Source of the DNA: Bradyrhizobium prioriisuperbiae
GTDB taxonomy: Bacteria; Pseudomonadota; Alphaproteobacteria; Rhizobiales; Xanthobacteraceae
Assembly: GCF_032397745.1 (NCBI RefSeq)
Contig: NZ_CP135921.1
Coordinates: forward strand, 4,886,501 to 4,950,500
DNA: 64,000 bases
Reading direction: 5' to 3'
Positions 8,669-18,117 of the stretch are shown piece after piece. Position numbers and translations under genes: made by a program. The notes under the pieces are model-generated. The model was not told the DNA's origin. It worked only from the letters and a program-made list of their open reading frames with translations, and did no database searches. Each line of letters begins with the position of its first letter. Position 1 is the first letter of the stretch.

Positions 8669-9967
8669 ATGGCGCTGGCTGAAGTCAAGACGGGCGGCGA
8701 GGCGTGTCCGGCTGCGCTGCAGTCTGGCGCCGCCACCATCCTGCATGCCGATCTCGACTGCTTTTATGCCTCGGTCGAGCAGCTCCTGAATCCGTCCCTG
8801 CGCGGCAAGCCGATCGCGGTTGGCGGCGGCGTGGTGCTGGCGGCTTCGGTGGAGGCGAAGGTGTTCGGGGTGCGCGGCGGCATGCCGGGCCGGCGGGCGC
8901 GCGAACTCTGCCCGCAGCTGATGTTTGTCGGCGGCAATTTCGGGGAGTACCAGCGGCTCGGCGATGCCGCCATCAAGATGCTCGGCGATTTCACCCCGCT
9001 GGTCGAACGCATCTCGATCGACGAGGCGTTTGCCGACGTCGCCGGCTGCACCCATCTGTTCGGTTCGCCCGGTGAGATCGCGCAGGCGATCCGCGCCCGC
9101 GTGCGCGCCGAGCTGGGCCTGCCGATTTCCGTCGGTGTGGCGCGCACCAAGCATCTCGCCAAGATCGCCTCGCAGGTCGCCAAGCCCGACGGCATGGTGG
9201 TGGTCGACCCCGGACACGAACTGGACTTCCTGCATCCGCTGCCGGTGGAGTTGATGTGGGGCGTCGGCCCGGCCACCCGCGCGCGGCTGGCGGAGCAGGG
9301 CGTGGTTACGATCGGACAATTGGCGCAGATGCCGGGACGCACCCTCGAGCGCCTGCTCGGTCCCGCCGCCGGCGAGAAGCTGGCCCGGCTGGCGTGGAAC
9401 AGCGATCCGCGCAAGCTCGTGGTCCACAGGCGCAGTAGCTCTGCCGGCGCGCAGTCGGCGCTGGGACGGCGGCCCGCGCAGGCGCATGTGTTTACCCCGG
9501 TGCTGCGGCATCTGGCGGATCGCGTCGCCAGCCGGCTGCGTGCCAAGGCGCGGCCGGGCCGCACCGTCACCGTGCGCGTTCGTTTCGCCGACATGCGTGC
9601 GGTCAGTCGCTCCATCACCCTCGATGCGCCCATCTCATCAACCACAACGCTCGCTGAAATCAGCGAACAGCTGGTGCGCACGGTGCTGGCCGATCACCCG
9701 CAGGAGGCAACCATCTCGCTGCTGGCGATTTCCGTGTCCCATCTCGAGAGCCGGGCCGGCCTGCAACTCGAACTGCCGCTGGACCGCACGGGCGATGCCG
9801 GCCGTCCCGGCAGCCGCCGCGGTCTCGCGCGCTGGACCGCCGACCGCGCCATCGATGCCATCCGCGAGCGTTTCGGCTGGGAGGCGGTGGGCTATGGTTC
9901 GGTGGCGCTGGAGCTCAGCCGCTCGGTGCCCGACGGTTTTCGGGAGCTTGCGGAGAAGGAATTATAA
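8669..9967 (+). CDS. dinB: DNA polymerase IV (Y-family translesion polymerase)
   Basis: A 432-residue error-prone polymerase. The catalytic carboxylates are visible: ILHADLDCFYASVEQ with Asp28, and ISIDEAF with Asp118 and Glu119. The RTKHLAKIASQVAKPDG segment of the fingers/palm and the VGPATRARLAEQGVVTIGQLA helix-hairpin-helix follow, with a little-finger domain from about 260. The LexA box directly upstream shows SOS control. No imuA or dnaE2 is adjacent, so this is the stand-alone dinB. I took the ATG at 8669 because the earlier one lies before the operator. Confidence 0.95.
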   Translation: MALAEVKTGGEACPAALQSGAATILHADLDCFYASVEQLLNPSLRGKPIAVGGGVVLAASVEAKVFGVRGGMPGRRARELCPQLMFVGGNFGEYQRLGDAAIKMLGDFTPLVERISIDEAFADVAGCTHLFGSPGEIAQAIRARVRAELGLPISVGVARTKHLAKIASQVAKPDGMVVVDPGHELDFLHPLPVELMWGVGPATRARLAEQGVVTIGQLAQMPGRTLERLLGPAAGEKLARLAWNSDPRKLVVHRRSSSAGAQSALGRRPAQAHVFTPVLRHLADRVASRLRAKARPGRTVTVRVRFADMRAVSRSITLDAPISSTTTLAEISEQLVRTVLADHPQEATISLLAISVSHLESRAGLQLELPLDRTGDAGRPGSRRGLARWTADRAIDAIRERFGWEAVGYGSVALELSRSVPDGFRELAEKEL

Positions 9968-10075
9968 GGGGCGGCGCTGCGGCGATCTGTCGAAGTAAAA
10001 TCCAGCGGCGCTGCGGGAACCGCGGCCACATCAGCGGATTAAATCGCCATTCCCGCTGAGTGGAGGAGCCGCTCC

Positions 10076-10303
10076 ATGATCACCGATTGTTTTGACGACG
10101 CGGTTGTCCTGAACATGAGCATCGCACTGGAGCGTGTCTGCCGCGATATTTCCATGGAGCTGCGCAAGCATGAGGATCGCCGCTTCGTCGCCGATCGTAT
10201 CCTCGCCTGTGCGCACAGCGGCAAGACCAGGCTGGATGACTTCATCGCCGCAGGCCGCGCCGCCGTCGACGAGCTGTTTCCGCAGACCGGCCAGGCCGCC
10301 TGA
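10076..10303 (+). CDS. Small conserved protein, paralogue of the 2256-2483 gene
   Basis: 75 residues beginning MITDCFDDAVVLNMSIALER, with GGAGGAG shortly upstream. It is collinear with the gene at 2256 over its whole length, including the CRDI/CRDL motif and the C-terminal AVDELFPQ. Predicted all-helical and cytoplasmic; function unknown. Confidence 0.7.
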   Translation: MITDCFDDAVVLNMSIALERVCRDISMELRKHEDRRFVADRILACAHSGKTRLDDFIAAGRAAVDELFPQTGQAA

Positions 10304-10335
10304 CGCGGGCGTCCCCAAACGGCAAGTGTGATGTC

Positions 10336-10440
10336 CTATTTGGCGGCAAGGGTGACGGCTTCAACCTTGTTACCGTCGGGATCGCGCGCGAACGCGCCGT
10401 CATGGTTGGCGTCGTACTCCTGCGCTTGCTTGCGTGTCTG
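10336..10440 (-). pseudogene. C-terminal fragment of a VOC/glyoxalase-family protein
   Basis: Reading toward the stop at 10336, the frame gives QEYDANHDGAFARDPDGNK then VEAVTLAAK. This is the standard C-terminus of small VOC-fold proteins (the DPDGNKxE metal-ligand loop). No matching N-terminal half exists upstream, so it is a gene remnant of about 34 codons. Confidence 0.65.
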
Positions 10441-10479
10441 CTGCCTGGCGGGTTCGGCGTTCGCAGATCACAGCAGGTT

Positions 10480-10704
10480 TCAAACCGAGAGGCGCGGTCC
10501 CTTCGGCCGCAGCAATCGCTTCATGTCGATGTACATCCGCAGCTGCGCGGCCTCGGCCAGAATTTTCTCCCGGCTTTGTCCCTGCGGCAGCGTGTCGGCG
10601 ATGGTCAGCCGTTCGTCGATGATGCGCTCGATGTCCTCGTCGGTCATGCGATGCGTCAGCTTCCCAGCCGCACCGGCCACATCAGTCAGAATGTTCTGTG
10701 CCAT
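10480..10704 (-). CDS. Small hypothetical protein, helical
   Basis: 74 residues from the ATG at 10704, with GGGAGA at a good distance. The sequence MAQNILTDVAGAAGKLTHR leads into an acidic helix (MTDEDIERIIDERLTIAD) and a basic helix ending KRLLRPKGPR. No membrane segment. A longer frame reaching 10920 passes through a degenerate tandem repeat and is not convincing. Confidence 0.6.
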   Translation of the reverse strand: MAQNILTDVAGAAGKLTHRMTDEDIERIIDERLTIADTLPQGQSREKILAEAAQLRMYIDMKRLLRPKGPRLSV

Positions 10705-10753
10705 TGGGTCTCCCGTCGTGCCGTGAGTGCCATGTCGAAGCGGCTCTGTCGGC

Positions 10754-10808
10754 GTCTTTGAAAAAGTCACGCGAAAAGGTCTTTTGAAAAGCTGTCTTTG
10801 AAAGGTGA
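10754..10808. repeat. Degenerate tandem repeat, period about 15-16 bp
   Basis: Units of the form GTCTTTGAAAA recur four times just upstream of the 10480-10704 gene. Similar repeats lie at 8521, 26679 and 37400, each at or near the 5-prime end of a gene. Confidence 0.5.
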
Positions 10809-10954
10809 TTGTGGACGAAGCCTGGCAACTCACCTTGGAAAGACGCTCCAGCAACGCATCGGACCCCGCGTTGTTCCGTCTGCGCAGCGAAGCGGCGCGA
10901 TCGGCGCAACCACCGAACACGCTAAATGAGTAGTTTGCTCATGACGCTCGCAAG

Positions 10955-10980
10955 CAAAAGCCCGGCACCAGGGCCGGGCT
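10955..10980 (-). terminator. Intrinsic terminator of the Omp31-like gene
   Basis: On the minus strand GCCCGGC and GCCGGGC arms enclose a six-base loop, followed by TTTTG. It lies 61 bp past the stop of the 11042-11824 gene. Confidence 0.8.
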
Positions 10981-11041
10981 TCGCTTGGATGAGACTTTAG
11001 GTGGATGTGATCAGTGCTTAACCTGATCAGTATCTGGCCGA

Positions 11042-11824
11042 TCAGTACCTGGCGACGACGGGGCCGCCGAAGCGATAGTTGATGCGGCCGGTGATGGTCG
11101 AGATTCGCAGATCGTCGCTGAAACGTTCGGTGCCGAAGGTGGTGCCCGTGGATGTCGTGTTGACACCGGAGAACGACTTGCTGCCGAAATCCATGTAGTT
11201 GTATTCGACCGCGACGCTCCAGTTGGTGGCGAAGCCGACTTCGACGCCGGCGCCGATCACGTAGCCGCTGCGCCAGGTTTCGTTGATGAGACGCGTGCCG
11301 AAGATGTCGAAGTTGGTGGTCTTCAGGTTGGCGCCGGCATAGCCGCCCTTGATGTAGGGCAGCCAGTTGTTGAAGGCGTAGCCGATGCGGCCGGTGACCG
11401 TGGCGAAGGTGTCGATCTTCGCGCGCACCAGGTCGGTGGTCGGGAAGAACAGACTGGTGTCGGTGCGCTTGAGGTCGGCGCCGTTGAACTGGCCTTCCAG
11501 GCCGAACACCCAGTTCGCGGCCTGCCAGTTGTAGCCCATCTGGCCGCCATACACGGCGCCCTGGGGCTTCAGGGTCTGGGTCGGGCCGAGCGGGTTCATG
11601 GTGCCGGAGGTCCAGAAGCCGCCGAAGCCCGGTATCAGATCCTCATGCTCCACGCGGCTCCAGCCATAACCGCCGTTGCCGCCGATATAGAAACCGGTCC
11701 AGTTGTAGATCGGATCGAGCACTGGCGGCGGAGCCTTGGTGTAGGGCCGCGCGGCGAGGTCGGCGGCACTGGCCGCGCCAGTTGAGATGGCCAAAGCGGC
11801 GGCGGTGATCAGAAACTTGCGCAT
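11042..11824 (-). CDS. Omp31-like outer-membrane beta-barrel protein
   Basis: 260 residues. A signal peptide (MRKFLITAAALAISTGAASA) is followed by ADLAARPYTKAPPPV and YNWTGFYIGGNGGYGWSRVE, the signature of the porin-family outer-membrane proteins of Rhizobiales. Alternating strands follow and the protein ends RFGGPVVARY with the aromatic C-terminal residue recognised by the BAM complex. The start is the ATG at 11824, not the upstream ATG at 11932. It carries its own terminator and is monocistronic. Confidence 0.92.
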   Translation of the reverse strand: MRKFLITAAALAISTGAASAADLAARPYTKAPPPVLDPIYNWTGFYIGGNGGYGWSRVEHEDLIPGFGGFWTSGTMNPLGPTQTLKPQGAVYGGQMGYNWQAANWVFGLEGQFNGADLKRTDTSLFFPTTDLVRAKIDTFATVTGRIGYAFNNWLPYIKGGYAGANLKTTNFDIFGTRLINETWRSGYVIGAGVEVGFATNWSVAVEYNYMDFGSKSFSGVNTTSTGTTFGTERFSDDLRISTITGRINYRFGGPVVARY

Positions 11825-12268
11825 GATGAAAACCCCATAAAAATTTTGAATCGAAATGATGCGGGAATTGCACCACGAGTCGGCCCGGAATGCTGTAACC
11901 GCCCCGCCACAGGCGCAGCAATGTTGAGACACAAACGCACTGCGGGTCTGCGCCCTTGGCCCCAGAGGCTGGAAAATAACTGCGGAATCAATATTATCGA
12001 AGATGTAGCGAAATCTTCACCACGCGACGATCAGTGCACTCTCGATCAATCGGACGAGCCGCAGGTGGTCGTGTCGAAGCGCGCTTTGGCGATTGCCGCG
12101 GAGCTGCCCTTTGGTCTCGAGCCTGAAGTTGGACATGCGGTAAGGGAGTGCGGATGCCGGGCCGGCGTGCGCCAAATGGTCGCTGTCGCGGAGCCCGGCA
12201 GTCACACTTTGACCATGTCCACAGACCCTAATCCCTGCGCGACGGGGCTGGGATGGGGAACCTGATCA

Positions 12269-12454
12269 ATGCTCGGCAGTCTGTATTATGCGCGTCAGGC
12301 AAGGACGCTGCTCAAGATGGCGCGGGTCACCAAGGACCCGAAGCTGATCGCAACACTCATCAGCAAGGCTTCCGATCTCAGGGATCGCAGCGAAAATCCG
12401 CCGCTTGCGCCGGATCTCGAGCCGGATCCCAGCGAGTTGCAGGGCAGGGCTTAA
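12269..12454 (+). CDS. Small hypothetical protein
   Basis: 61 residues starting MLGSLYYARQARTLLKMARVT, with a basic amphipathic N-terminal helix and an acidic, proline-rich C-terminus (PPLAPDLEPDPSELQ). GGGGA lies about 10 bases upstream. It is convergent with the next gene, three bases apart. No function recognised. The preceding 11825-12268 interval holds no other convincing gene. Confidence 0.5.
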   Translation: MLGSLYYARQARTLLKMARVTKDPKLIATLISKASDLRDRSENPPLAPDLEPDPSELQGRA

Positions 12455-12457
12455 AGC

Positions 12458-12685
12458 TCATCGTTCCGGTTGACTGCTGGAGTGGGCCGGGGGCACGGGC
12501 CGCGGGTCGGCGCATGCGCTCCTGCGCCACTGGCAGCGATCGTCGAGGGGATCGGCGTCGCGTGGCGCGGGCGAGGGATAGATCCACTGCGCCAGCACAT
12601 ACAGCGCCACCAGGAACACCGCCGCGATCACCAGACCGGCGGCGATCGCCTTGTAGGCTTCCCTGTCGAAATCATCGATTTGCAT
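12458..12685 (-). CDS. Small membrane protein
   Basis: 75 residues: an acidic start (MQIDDFDREAYKAI), one hydrophobic helix (AAGLVIAAVFLVALYVLAQW) and a Pro/Arg-rich tail. The charge pattern puts the N-terminus in the cytoplasm. Function unknown. Confidence 0.55.
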   Translation of the reverse strand: MQIDDFDREAYKAIAAGLVIAAVFLVALYVLAQWIYPSPAPRDADPLDDRCQWRRSACADPRPVPPAHSSSQPER

Positions 12686-12779
12686 CGGCTGTGGGCGTCG
12701 CGCGGCGAATGAGGAGCTCTGGGATTAGGTCTGCGCAGCCGTCCCCATCGTTCAAATCGCAGTGCTGATGCGCCGACGC

Positions 12780-13052
12780 TCATCGCTGCAGCCCGATGTT
12801 CGCTGGCAATTGCAGGTCGATGCGCGGCGTGGTCGGCTCCAGCTCCGGCCGGGATTTGCCGCCCAGGAAATTGGCCCGGTCGCGATTGCTGAAGCCCTGA
12901 TTGACGACGCTTTGGTCCGTGCGCTCATACTCGCTGTGCGAGCGATAGCCTCGCTCGCGGTCCGGCCCGAAGCGTCGCTCCAGCGGCTCCGCGGCAAGGG
13001 GCGCCGCGGCCATCGTCATGAGGATGGAAACCATCAGCAGCCACACTGGCAT
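12780..13052 (-). CDS. Secreted hypothetical protein
   Basis: 90 residues from the ATG at 13052, preceded by GGAGG. A signal peptide (MPVWLLMVSILMTMAAAPLA) is followed by a charged, Arg/Asn-rich mature part ending PRIDLQLPANIGLQR. A much longer frame on this strand extends to 14531 but is only the shadow of dctP. Confidence 0.55.
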   Translation of the reverse strand: MPVWLLMVSILMTMAAAPLAAEPLERRFGPDRERGYRSHSEYERTDQSVVNQGFSNRDRANFLGGKSRPELEPTTPRIDLQLPANIGLQR

Positions 13053-13445
13053 CCGCTGTTCCTCCATGGACCGCGGCGCACATTCGCGCGCGCCGGACAT
13101 GCGCGCGCATGCGTGACAGTATAGCAGGAGGGAGCAGCAGGAGGAACGACATCGGTCGGTACTCAACCGCGAACCTGTGTGCCGGCGATCGTTGTCATCC
13201 GCTGCGTGGGTGAATCCAATGCGTCCGTCGGTGGCAGGTTCTGAAGGGGCGGGGTTGAAAACAGCGGTCGGGCACATCGCGGCGGCGACAGCCCACGCTG
13301 CGCCGCGACAATTCATCCCGGCGCTGCCGTCTGGGCGGCCCAGAATTTGGCTTTCTCGGCGGCGGCCTTTTGCATAGGCTCGCGAGCGGAACCCGGCCGA
13401 AAGCGCAACGACGCCAAAAAATACGGCACGGGCAGGGAGGAAGCG

Positions 13446-14453
13446 ATGAAGCGACGATCCGTGCTTGCCGGACTCGGGGCCGCTGCGGCTGCCGGCACAT
13501 TTGGTAACTTGGCAATCCCCTCGATCCTGAGAGCCCAGACCCCCATCACGTTGAACGGCGCCGTGCAGTTCAACGACGATCATGCCTTCACCAGGTCGCT
13601 GCTCAAGTTCGAAGAACTGGTGAAAAAATACTACGCCAAGCCGATCTCGTTCACGCTGCACAAGAACTCGTCCCTCGGCCTCGAGAAGCAGTATTTCGAG
13701 TACATGTCGCAGGGCAAGGCGGTGGATTACGGCATCGTCTCGCCGGCCCACATGTCGACCTTCGCCAAGGCCGCGCCCTTCATCGACGCGCCCTTCGTGT
13801 TCAAGGGCATCGCGCACATGAACAAGGTGGTGACGCAAAACATCCTGGCGCCGATCGCCGACGAGGTCGCGGCCAAGGCGGACGTCGTGCTGGTCGGCTA
13901 TGCGGGGGGCGGCGTGCGCAACATCTTTGCCAACAAGCCGCTCAAGACGCTCGCCGATCTCAAGGGCCTCAAGGTGCGGGTGCAGGGCGCGCCGATCTGG
14001 TCCAAGACGTTCGCCGCCGTCGGCATGAGTCCGACCGTGATTGCCTACAACGAAGTCTACAACGCCATCCAGAACGGCGTGATCGCGGCCGGCGAAAACG
14101 AGGCCGCCGGCGTCGAGGCGATGAAGTTCTACGAAGTCGCACCGCACCTCAATCTGACCGAGCATGCGGTGTCGATCCGCCCGATCTGTTTTGCGGTGAA
14201 GACGCTGAAGACCCTGCCCAAGGACCTGCAGGACGCCATCATGAAGGCGGGCAAGGAGGCCGGCGATTTCGGCCGCCAGCTGGAGTCGAGCGAAGAGGTC
14301 ACCAAGCTCGATGCGCTGGAAAAGGCCGGCAAGCTCAAACGCGTGCCGTTCGCGGACCGCGACGCCATGAAGAAGCTCGCCGATCCGGTGATGGCCACCT
14401 ACGCCAGGGAGATCGGTGCGGAGGGGATTTTCGAGAAGATCAATGTGGCGTGA
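13446..14453 (+). CDS. dctP: TRAP transporter periplasmic substrate-binding protein
   Basis: 335 residues, DctP family. The N-terminus MKRRSVLAGLGAAAAAG has a twin-arginine-like signal, and AGGGAGGAAG is a strong ribosome site. The mature part shows the expected GIVSPAHMSTFAKAAPFIDA, the conserved ligand-carboxylate region around KTLADLKGLKVRVQGAP with its family Arg, and PTVIAYNEVYNAIQNGVIA. In an intact operon the membrane genes dctQ and dctM would follow at once; here they begin 3.1 kb downstream beyond two insertion elements. Receptor and permease may now be transcribed separately. Confidence 0.92.
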   Translation: MKRRSVLAGLGAAAAAGTFGNLAIPSILRAQTPITLNGAVQFNDDHAFTRSLLKFEELVKKYYAKPISFTLHKNSSLGLEKQYFEYMSQGKAVDYGIVSPAHMSTFAKAAPFIDAPFVFKGIAHMNKVVTQNILAPIADEVAAKADVVLVGYAGGGVRNIFANKPLKTLADLKGLKVRVQGAPIWSKTFAAVGMSPTVIAYNEVYNAIQNGVIAAGENEAAGVEAMKFYEVAPHLNLTEHAVSIRPICFAVKTLKTLPKDLQDAIMKAGKEAGDFGRQLESSEEVTKLDALEKAGKLKRVPFADRDAMKKLADPVMATYAREIGAEGIFEKINVA

Positions 14454-14518
14454 ATCGTTTTCGGAAAGTTGCCCGTAACGGGGCGAAATTTTGTGCGGCT
14501 CCCTCCCCCCTTGTGGGG

Positions 14519-15972
14519 CTCTCGTATGCACACATCTTGCCAGATGATTTGATCACTGATTCCGTGGGTTGTTCGATGATTCACGGAGCGTTCGATGTCT
14601 GGACTGGAATTTGGCCTGGGGCGGTTCGGCGACCTGCGGCTGGAAAAAGGGGGGCGCGTTTGCACGCGGCGCTGGTCGACCGACCGGGGTCGTGCATCCG
14701 CCGGCTGGGCGGGACGCGGGCCGGCGAGATGCAGTTTACGCGCTTTCTTCGCAATGGGTCGGTGACGGCGACAGCGATGGCTGAGCACGCGGCGGAGCGG
14801 ACGGCGGCGCGAGTTGCAGGGCGCGATGTTTTGGTCGTGCAGGATACGAGCGAGCTTGCGTTGGGAGGTCGTCGTGCCAAGGCCAATGGCTACGGTCCGG
14901 TGGGAAAAGGCGGGGCGCTGCGTGGGCTGTTGCTGCACGCGGTTTTAGCGGTGGATGCCGGTACCGGTGCGGTGTTGGGCCTCGTCGATGCGCCGGTGAG
15001 GAACCGCAGCGGCGGCAAGGTCAAATCCCGCCGATCGCGGACGACGGCGCAGAAGGAATCGCAGCGCTGGCTCGATGGGACGGCGCGTGCCGGTGGTGCT
15101 GGCAGCGGCGCGGAGCATCACTGGCGTATCGGATCGGGAAAGCGACATCTACGAGCACTTCGTGCAATGTCCGGCCAACATGCATCTGATCGTGCGGGCG
15201 TGCCAGAATCGACGGATTGAAGCCGACGATGAGGAGCAGACGAGGCTGCTGTTCGCGCACGTTGACAGCCTGCCCGAACAAGGCCGCTTTAGCGTTGAAA
15301 TCCCGGCGGCTCCGGGACGGCGCGGCGCGCACGGGCGAACTGGCTGTCCGCTTTGGCCGCGTCGAGTTGCGCAGGCCGCTGCATGGCGCCTCTGATCTGC
15401 CGCCCGCGACCACGGTGAGCGTTGTCGATGTCCGCGAAACCTCGGCAACTGAGGGCGAAAAGCCGATCCATTGGCGGTTGCTGACGACGCACACGGTCAG
15501 GAGCCTTGCCGATGCGCAAAGGATCGTCGGCCTCTATCGGATGCGCTGGGTCATTGAAGAATACTTCCACACCATCAAGACCGCAGGCTTCAGCATCGAA
15601 CAGGCCGATATCGCCGACCCCGAAGTCATGATCAAGCTGGTCGCGGCCATCGCCATCGCGGCAGTCACGGTGATGCAACTTGTCAAAGCTCGCGACGGTA
15701 CCACCGATCAAAGCCTGCTCGAGGCCTTCGAACCAGCCGATCAACCAATCCTGGAGGCCGTCTCGGCCCGCCTGGAAGGCAAAACCGCACGCCAACAGAA
15801 CCCGCATCCGAAGGGATCGCTCGCCTTCGCCGCATGGGTCATCGCTCGTCTCGGCGGCTGGACCGGTTACTATGATAAACCTGGTCCAAAAACCATGCGT
15901 CGGGGTCTCGACGACTTCCAGCGCATCAAATACGGCACCACCTTGAGGCTCCAAGATGTGTGAATCGGAGAG
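14519..15972 (+). mobile_element. IS4-type insertion sequence, decayed, 1454 bp
   Basis: Element ends are matching inverted repeats (14519-14539 and 15952-15972, 18 of 21 positions) sharing the core CACACATCTTG. They are flanked by identical 10-bp duplications CCTTGTGGGG at 14509-14518 and 15973-15982. A 10-bp duplication and the transposase YREK motif fit the IS4 family. The insertion landed in the C-rich repeat downstream of dctP. A 250-bp MITE at 23146 has the same ends and target type. Confidence 0.88.
14595..15963 (+). pseudogene. IS4-type transposase, frameshifted
   Basis: The frame opens MSGLEFGLGRFGDLRLEKGG. It shifts after a run of A and G near 14642, continues as LHAALVDRPGSCIRRLGG through QDTSELALGGRRAKANGYGP, shifts again near 15080, reads ITGVSDRESDIYEHFVQCP, and shifts once more near 15310 into the last third. 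The latter contains YRMRWVIEEYFHTIK, the Y-R-E-K catalytic signature with the DDE glutamate. At least three frame changes make it inactive unless frameshifting restores it. Confidence 0.85.
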
Positions 15973-16075
15973 CCTTGTGGGGGAGGGCTGGGGAGGGGGG
16001 TATGCCCAGCATTCAGCGATGAGAGGTGGCGTGACGTCGTCGACTCAGTCGCGCTGCGGTTTTGTTGGTCCGACC

Positions 16076-17401
16076 GGGTCGATTCCTGACATTTTGGACC
16101 GGGCTGATGCCTGACAGTATTCGGTCATTGTTTTGCTGTCGCTGCCGTTTTCTGCTGAACGCGGAACCGGGCGCGCGGGGGAGCAAAGCGGAGGAAACGG
16201 TGGTCACGATCGATCACCCCCAGATCCCGGTCGCAGAAGCGCAGGATGTGGCCGCCGGTGTCGCGTTCGGCGAGACCAACGAGTTCGCCTGCAAGCGCTT
16301 CACCGACGAACACGAGCTCGCCGCGCCATTTGATTTCGCCGGAGGAACGCACACGGCGGACCTCATGATAAGCATCGTACCAGGGGTCATGGAGATGGCT
16401 CGGCAGGGCGCGCGACGGCGACTGCCAGAGCTTGGCGGGCGGCGCTTGATCGAGAGCCTCGTGCGGCCGCTCCTGGTTGAAGTGGTGGCGGAAGACGTCG
16501 AACCGGCGCTGCTGCTCGGCAGCCGTTGCCGCCGGCGGTTTCGAGGTCTCAGCCTTCAGAGTGCGGTGCATGCGCTCGTGCCGGGCGTTGTCCTGCGGAC
16601 TCGCCGGCGGGATGTAGTGCGGCTCGATGCCGAGCTTGAGCCACCACACCGAGAGTGCCGAAAGGCCGCCCGCCCCGTGGATCCGAACGGTGTACCGTTA
16701 TCGGAGCGGATCGCATCGGAAGGCCAATGTCCGCGAAAACGCGTTCCAGCGCGCCTTTAACGCCAGCCCAGGTCGGATCGACGATGCGGACCTCGACAAG
16801 AAAGCGGCTCGCAGCATCCGTGATGGTGAGCGGATCGCAGCGTGTCCCGTCGCGGGTTCGAAACCAGCCCTTAAAGTCGATCGACCATTCCTCATTGGGG
16901 ACGCTTGCCGGCGCCACCACCTCGCCCTGTGCAATCGCTCGACGTCGGCGACGGCGTGTCTCGACCAAGCCTTCCCGCTTCAGGATGTCGCCGATCGTCG
17001 ACGCCGCAGGCCAGTCGATCTCGGGCCGCCCGCGCTCAAGCCATGCCTTGACCTTCTTCGGGCCGAAATGCGGGAACCGTCGCCGTGTCGCGATGAGGCA
17101 GTCGGCCAGTTGGCTAGCCGTCGCATGCGGACAGCTCTCCACCGCGTGGCTTCTCTCCTCGAACCAGTGCGGCTCCCCGCTCGCGCGGCGGCGCTTCCAC
17201 ACGTAGAAGGTCTCCCGGCTGATGCCATACCGCGCGCACAGCTCCGTCACCGAAAATGCTCCCGTCTCGTACTCCCGAAACAACGCGATACGCTCCTCCA
17301 TAGGACTGCTCTCCCTGAAAGGCATCGCCTGATCCTCCATCGAATCAGACGAAGCTTGCCTGTCAGGAATCAACCCGGGTCAAATTGTCAGGACTCAGCC
17401 C
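16076..17401 (-). mobile_element. IS481-type insertion sequence, decayed, about 1.3 kb
   Basis: Imperfect inverted repeats of about 42 bp lie at 16076-16117 and 17360-17401; both read TCCTGACA, then CCGGG, then a second CCTGACAG going inward. The element encodes a minus-strand IS481 transposase and sits directly after the IS4-type element. No clear target duplication was found. C-rich repeat sequence lies on both sides. Confidence 0.75.
16125..17325 (-). pseudogene. IS481-family transposase, frameshifted
   Basis: Read together the two frames give about 400 codons, the normal length. The N-terminal part has an HTH (GAFSVTELCARYGISRETFY) and the first catalytic Asp in NEEWSIDFKG. The second catalytic segment (SDNGTPF) falls in a different frame around 16690. 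A further shift near 16650 restores VWWLKLGIEPHYIPPASPQD and RPHEALDQAPP with the catalytic Glu. Two frameshifts make it a pseudogene. Confidence 0.85.
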
Positions 17402-17417
17402 AGTTTGTACCGTTGCT

Positions 17418-17460
17418 ACCCCCCTCCCTAACCCTCCCCCACAAGGGGGGAGGGAACAGG
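17418..17460. repeat. C-rich short interspersed repeat
   Basis: CCCCCCTCCCTAACCCTCC followed by CCCACAAGGGGGGAGGG. It belongs to the same family as the sequence flanking the IS4-type element and lies 117 bp upstream of dctQ. Confidence 0.6.
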
Positions 17461-17577
17461 TCTTTGCTGGAATTGGCCTGCACGTCTCAGCGGACGTGGT
17501 CCGAGTGAAAAAATAGAAGCCTGGGGCAGGCCTCGCCGCTTGCTCCATCGATAACAACGTAACCGCGCGGGGGCGCC

Positions 17578-18117
17578 ATGACGGAAATGCCGACGACCTT
17601 ACACCCGTCGCTGTGGCGGCGTGTCACGGCCGGCTATGCCAGGCTGCTGGAGATGTTGCTGGCGGCCAGCGTCGGCATTCTGGTGATGCCCGTCACCCTG
17701 CAAATCGTCTCGCGCTACACGTCGCTGATCCCCTCCTACATCTGGACCGAGGAGATGGCGCGATTTCTGTTCGTCTGGGCGATCATGATCGGCAGCATGG
17801 TTGGCGTCAGGGAGGCGCAGCATTTCGAGGTCGATGTCTGGCCGAACCTGTCGCGGCGCACTGAAGCCGCGGTGCGCATCGCGGCCCGGCTCGGGATTCT
17901 GGCGCTGGCGCTGGTGTTCGTCTGGGCAGGGATCGAGTTCACGCGGTTTGCCTGGAACCGGACATCGGAGCTGGCCGACCTGCCGCTGTGGCTGATCCAC
18001 GTGGCCTGGCCGGTGGCCGGGGCAACGTGGATCGTGTTCGCCGGCGAGCAGCTTTGCGATGAAGCGCGCATCCTGTTCGGGATGGCGCCGGGAACAGCGC
18101 CAGGAAAGGCACCATGA
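17578..18117 (+). CDS. dctQ: TRAP transporter small permease subunit
   Basis: 179 residues with four hydrophobic helices (about 24-45, 61-82, 101-122, 137-158). It has the DctQ signatures QIVSRYTSLIPSYIWTEEMAR and LFVWAIMIGSMVGVREAQHFEVD. The small subunit forms the membrane complex with DctM. Its last codons overlap the dctM start (ATGA), so the two are translationally coupled. It is cut off from dctP by inserted elements and needs its own promoter or read-through from them. Confidence 0.92.
   Translation: MTEMPTTLHPSLWRRVTAGYARLLEMLLAASVGILVMPVTLQIVSRYTSLIPSYIWTEEMARFLFVWAIMIGSMVGVREAQHFEVDVWPNLSRRTEAAVRIAARLGILALALVFVWAGIEFTRFAWNRTSELADLPLWLIHVAWPVAGATWIVFAGEQLCDEARILFGMAPGTAPGKAP

Noticed and set aside
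12017..12205. 62-codon minus-strand frame between the Omp31-like gene and the next small gene
   Set aside because: No ribosome site and no hydrophobic or helical pattern typical of real small proteins.
12780..14531. A 583-codon open frame on the minus strand
   Set aside because: Most of it is the complement of dctP, with His/Arg/Asp-rich shadow composition. Only its last 90 codons, with a signal peptide and ribosome site, are kept as a gene.
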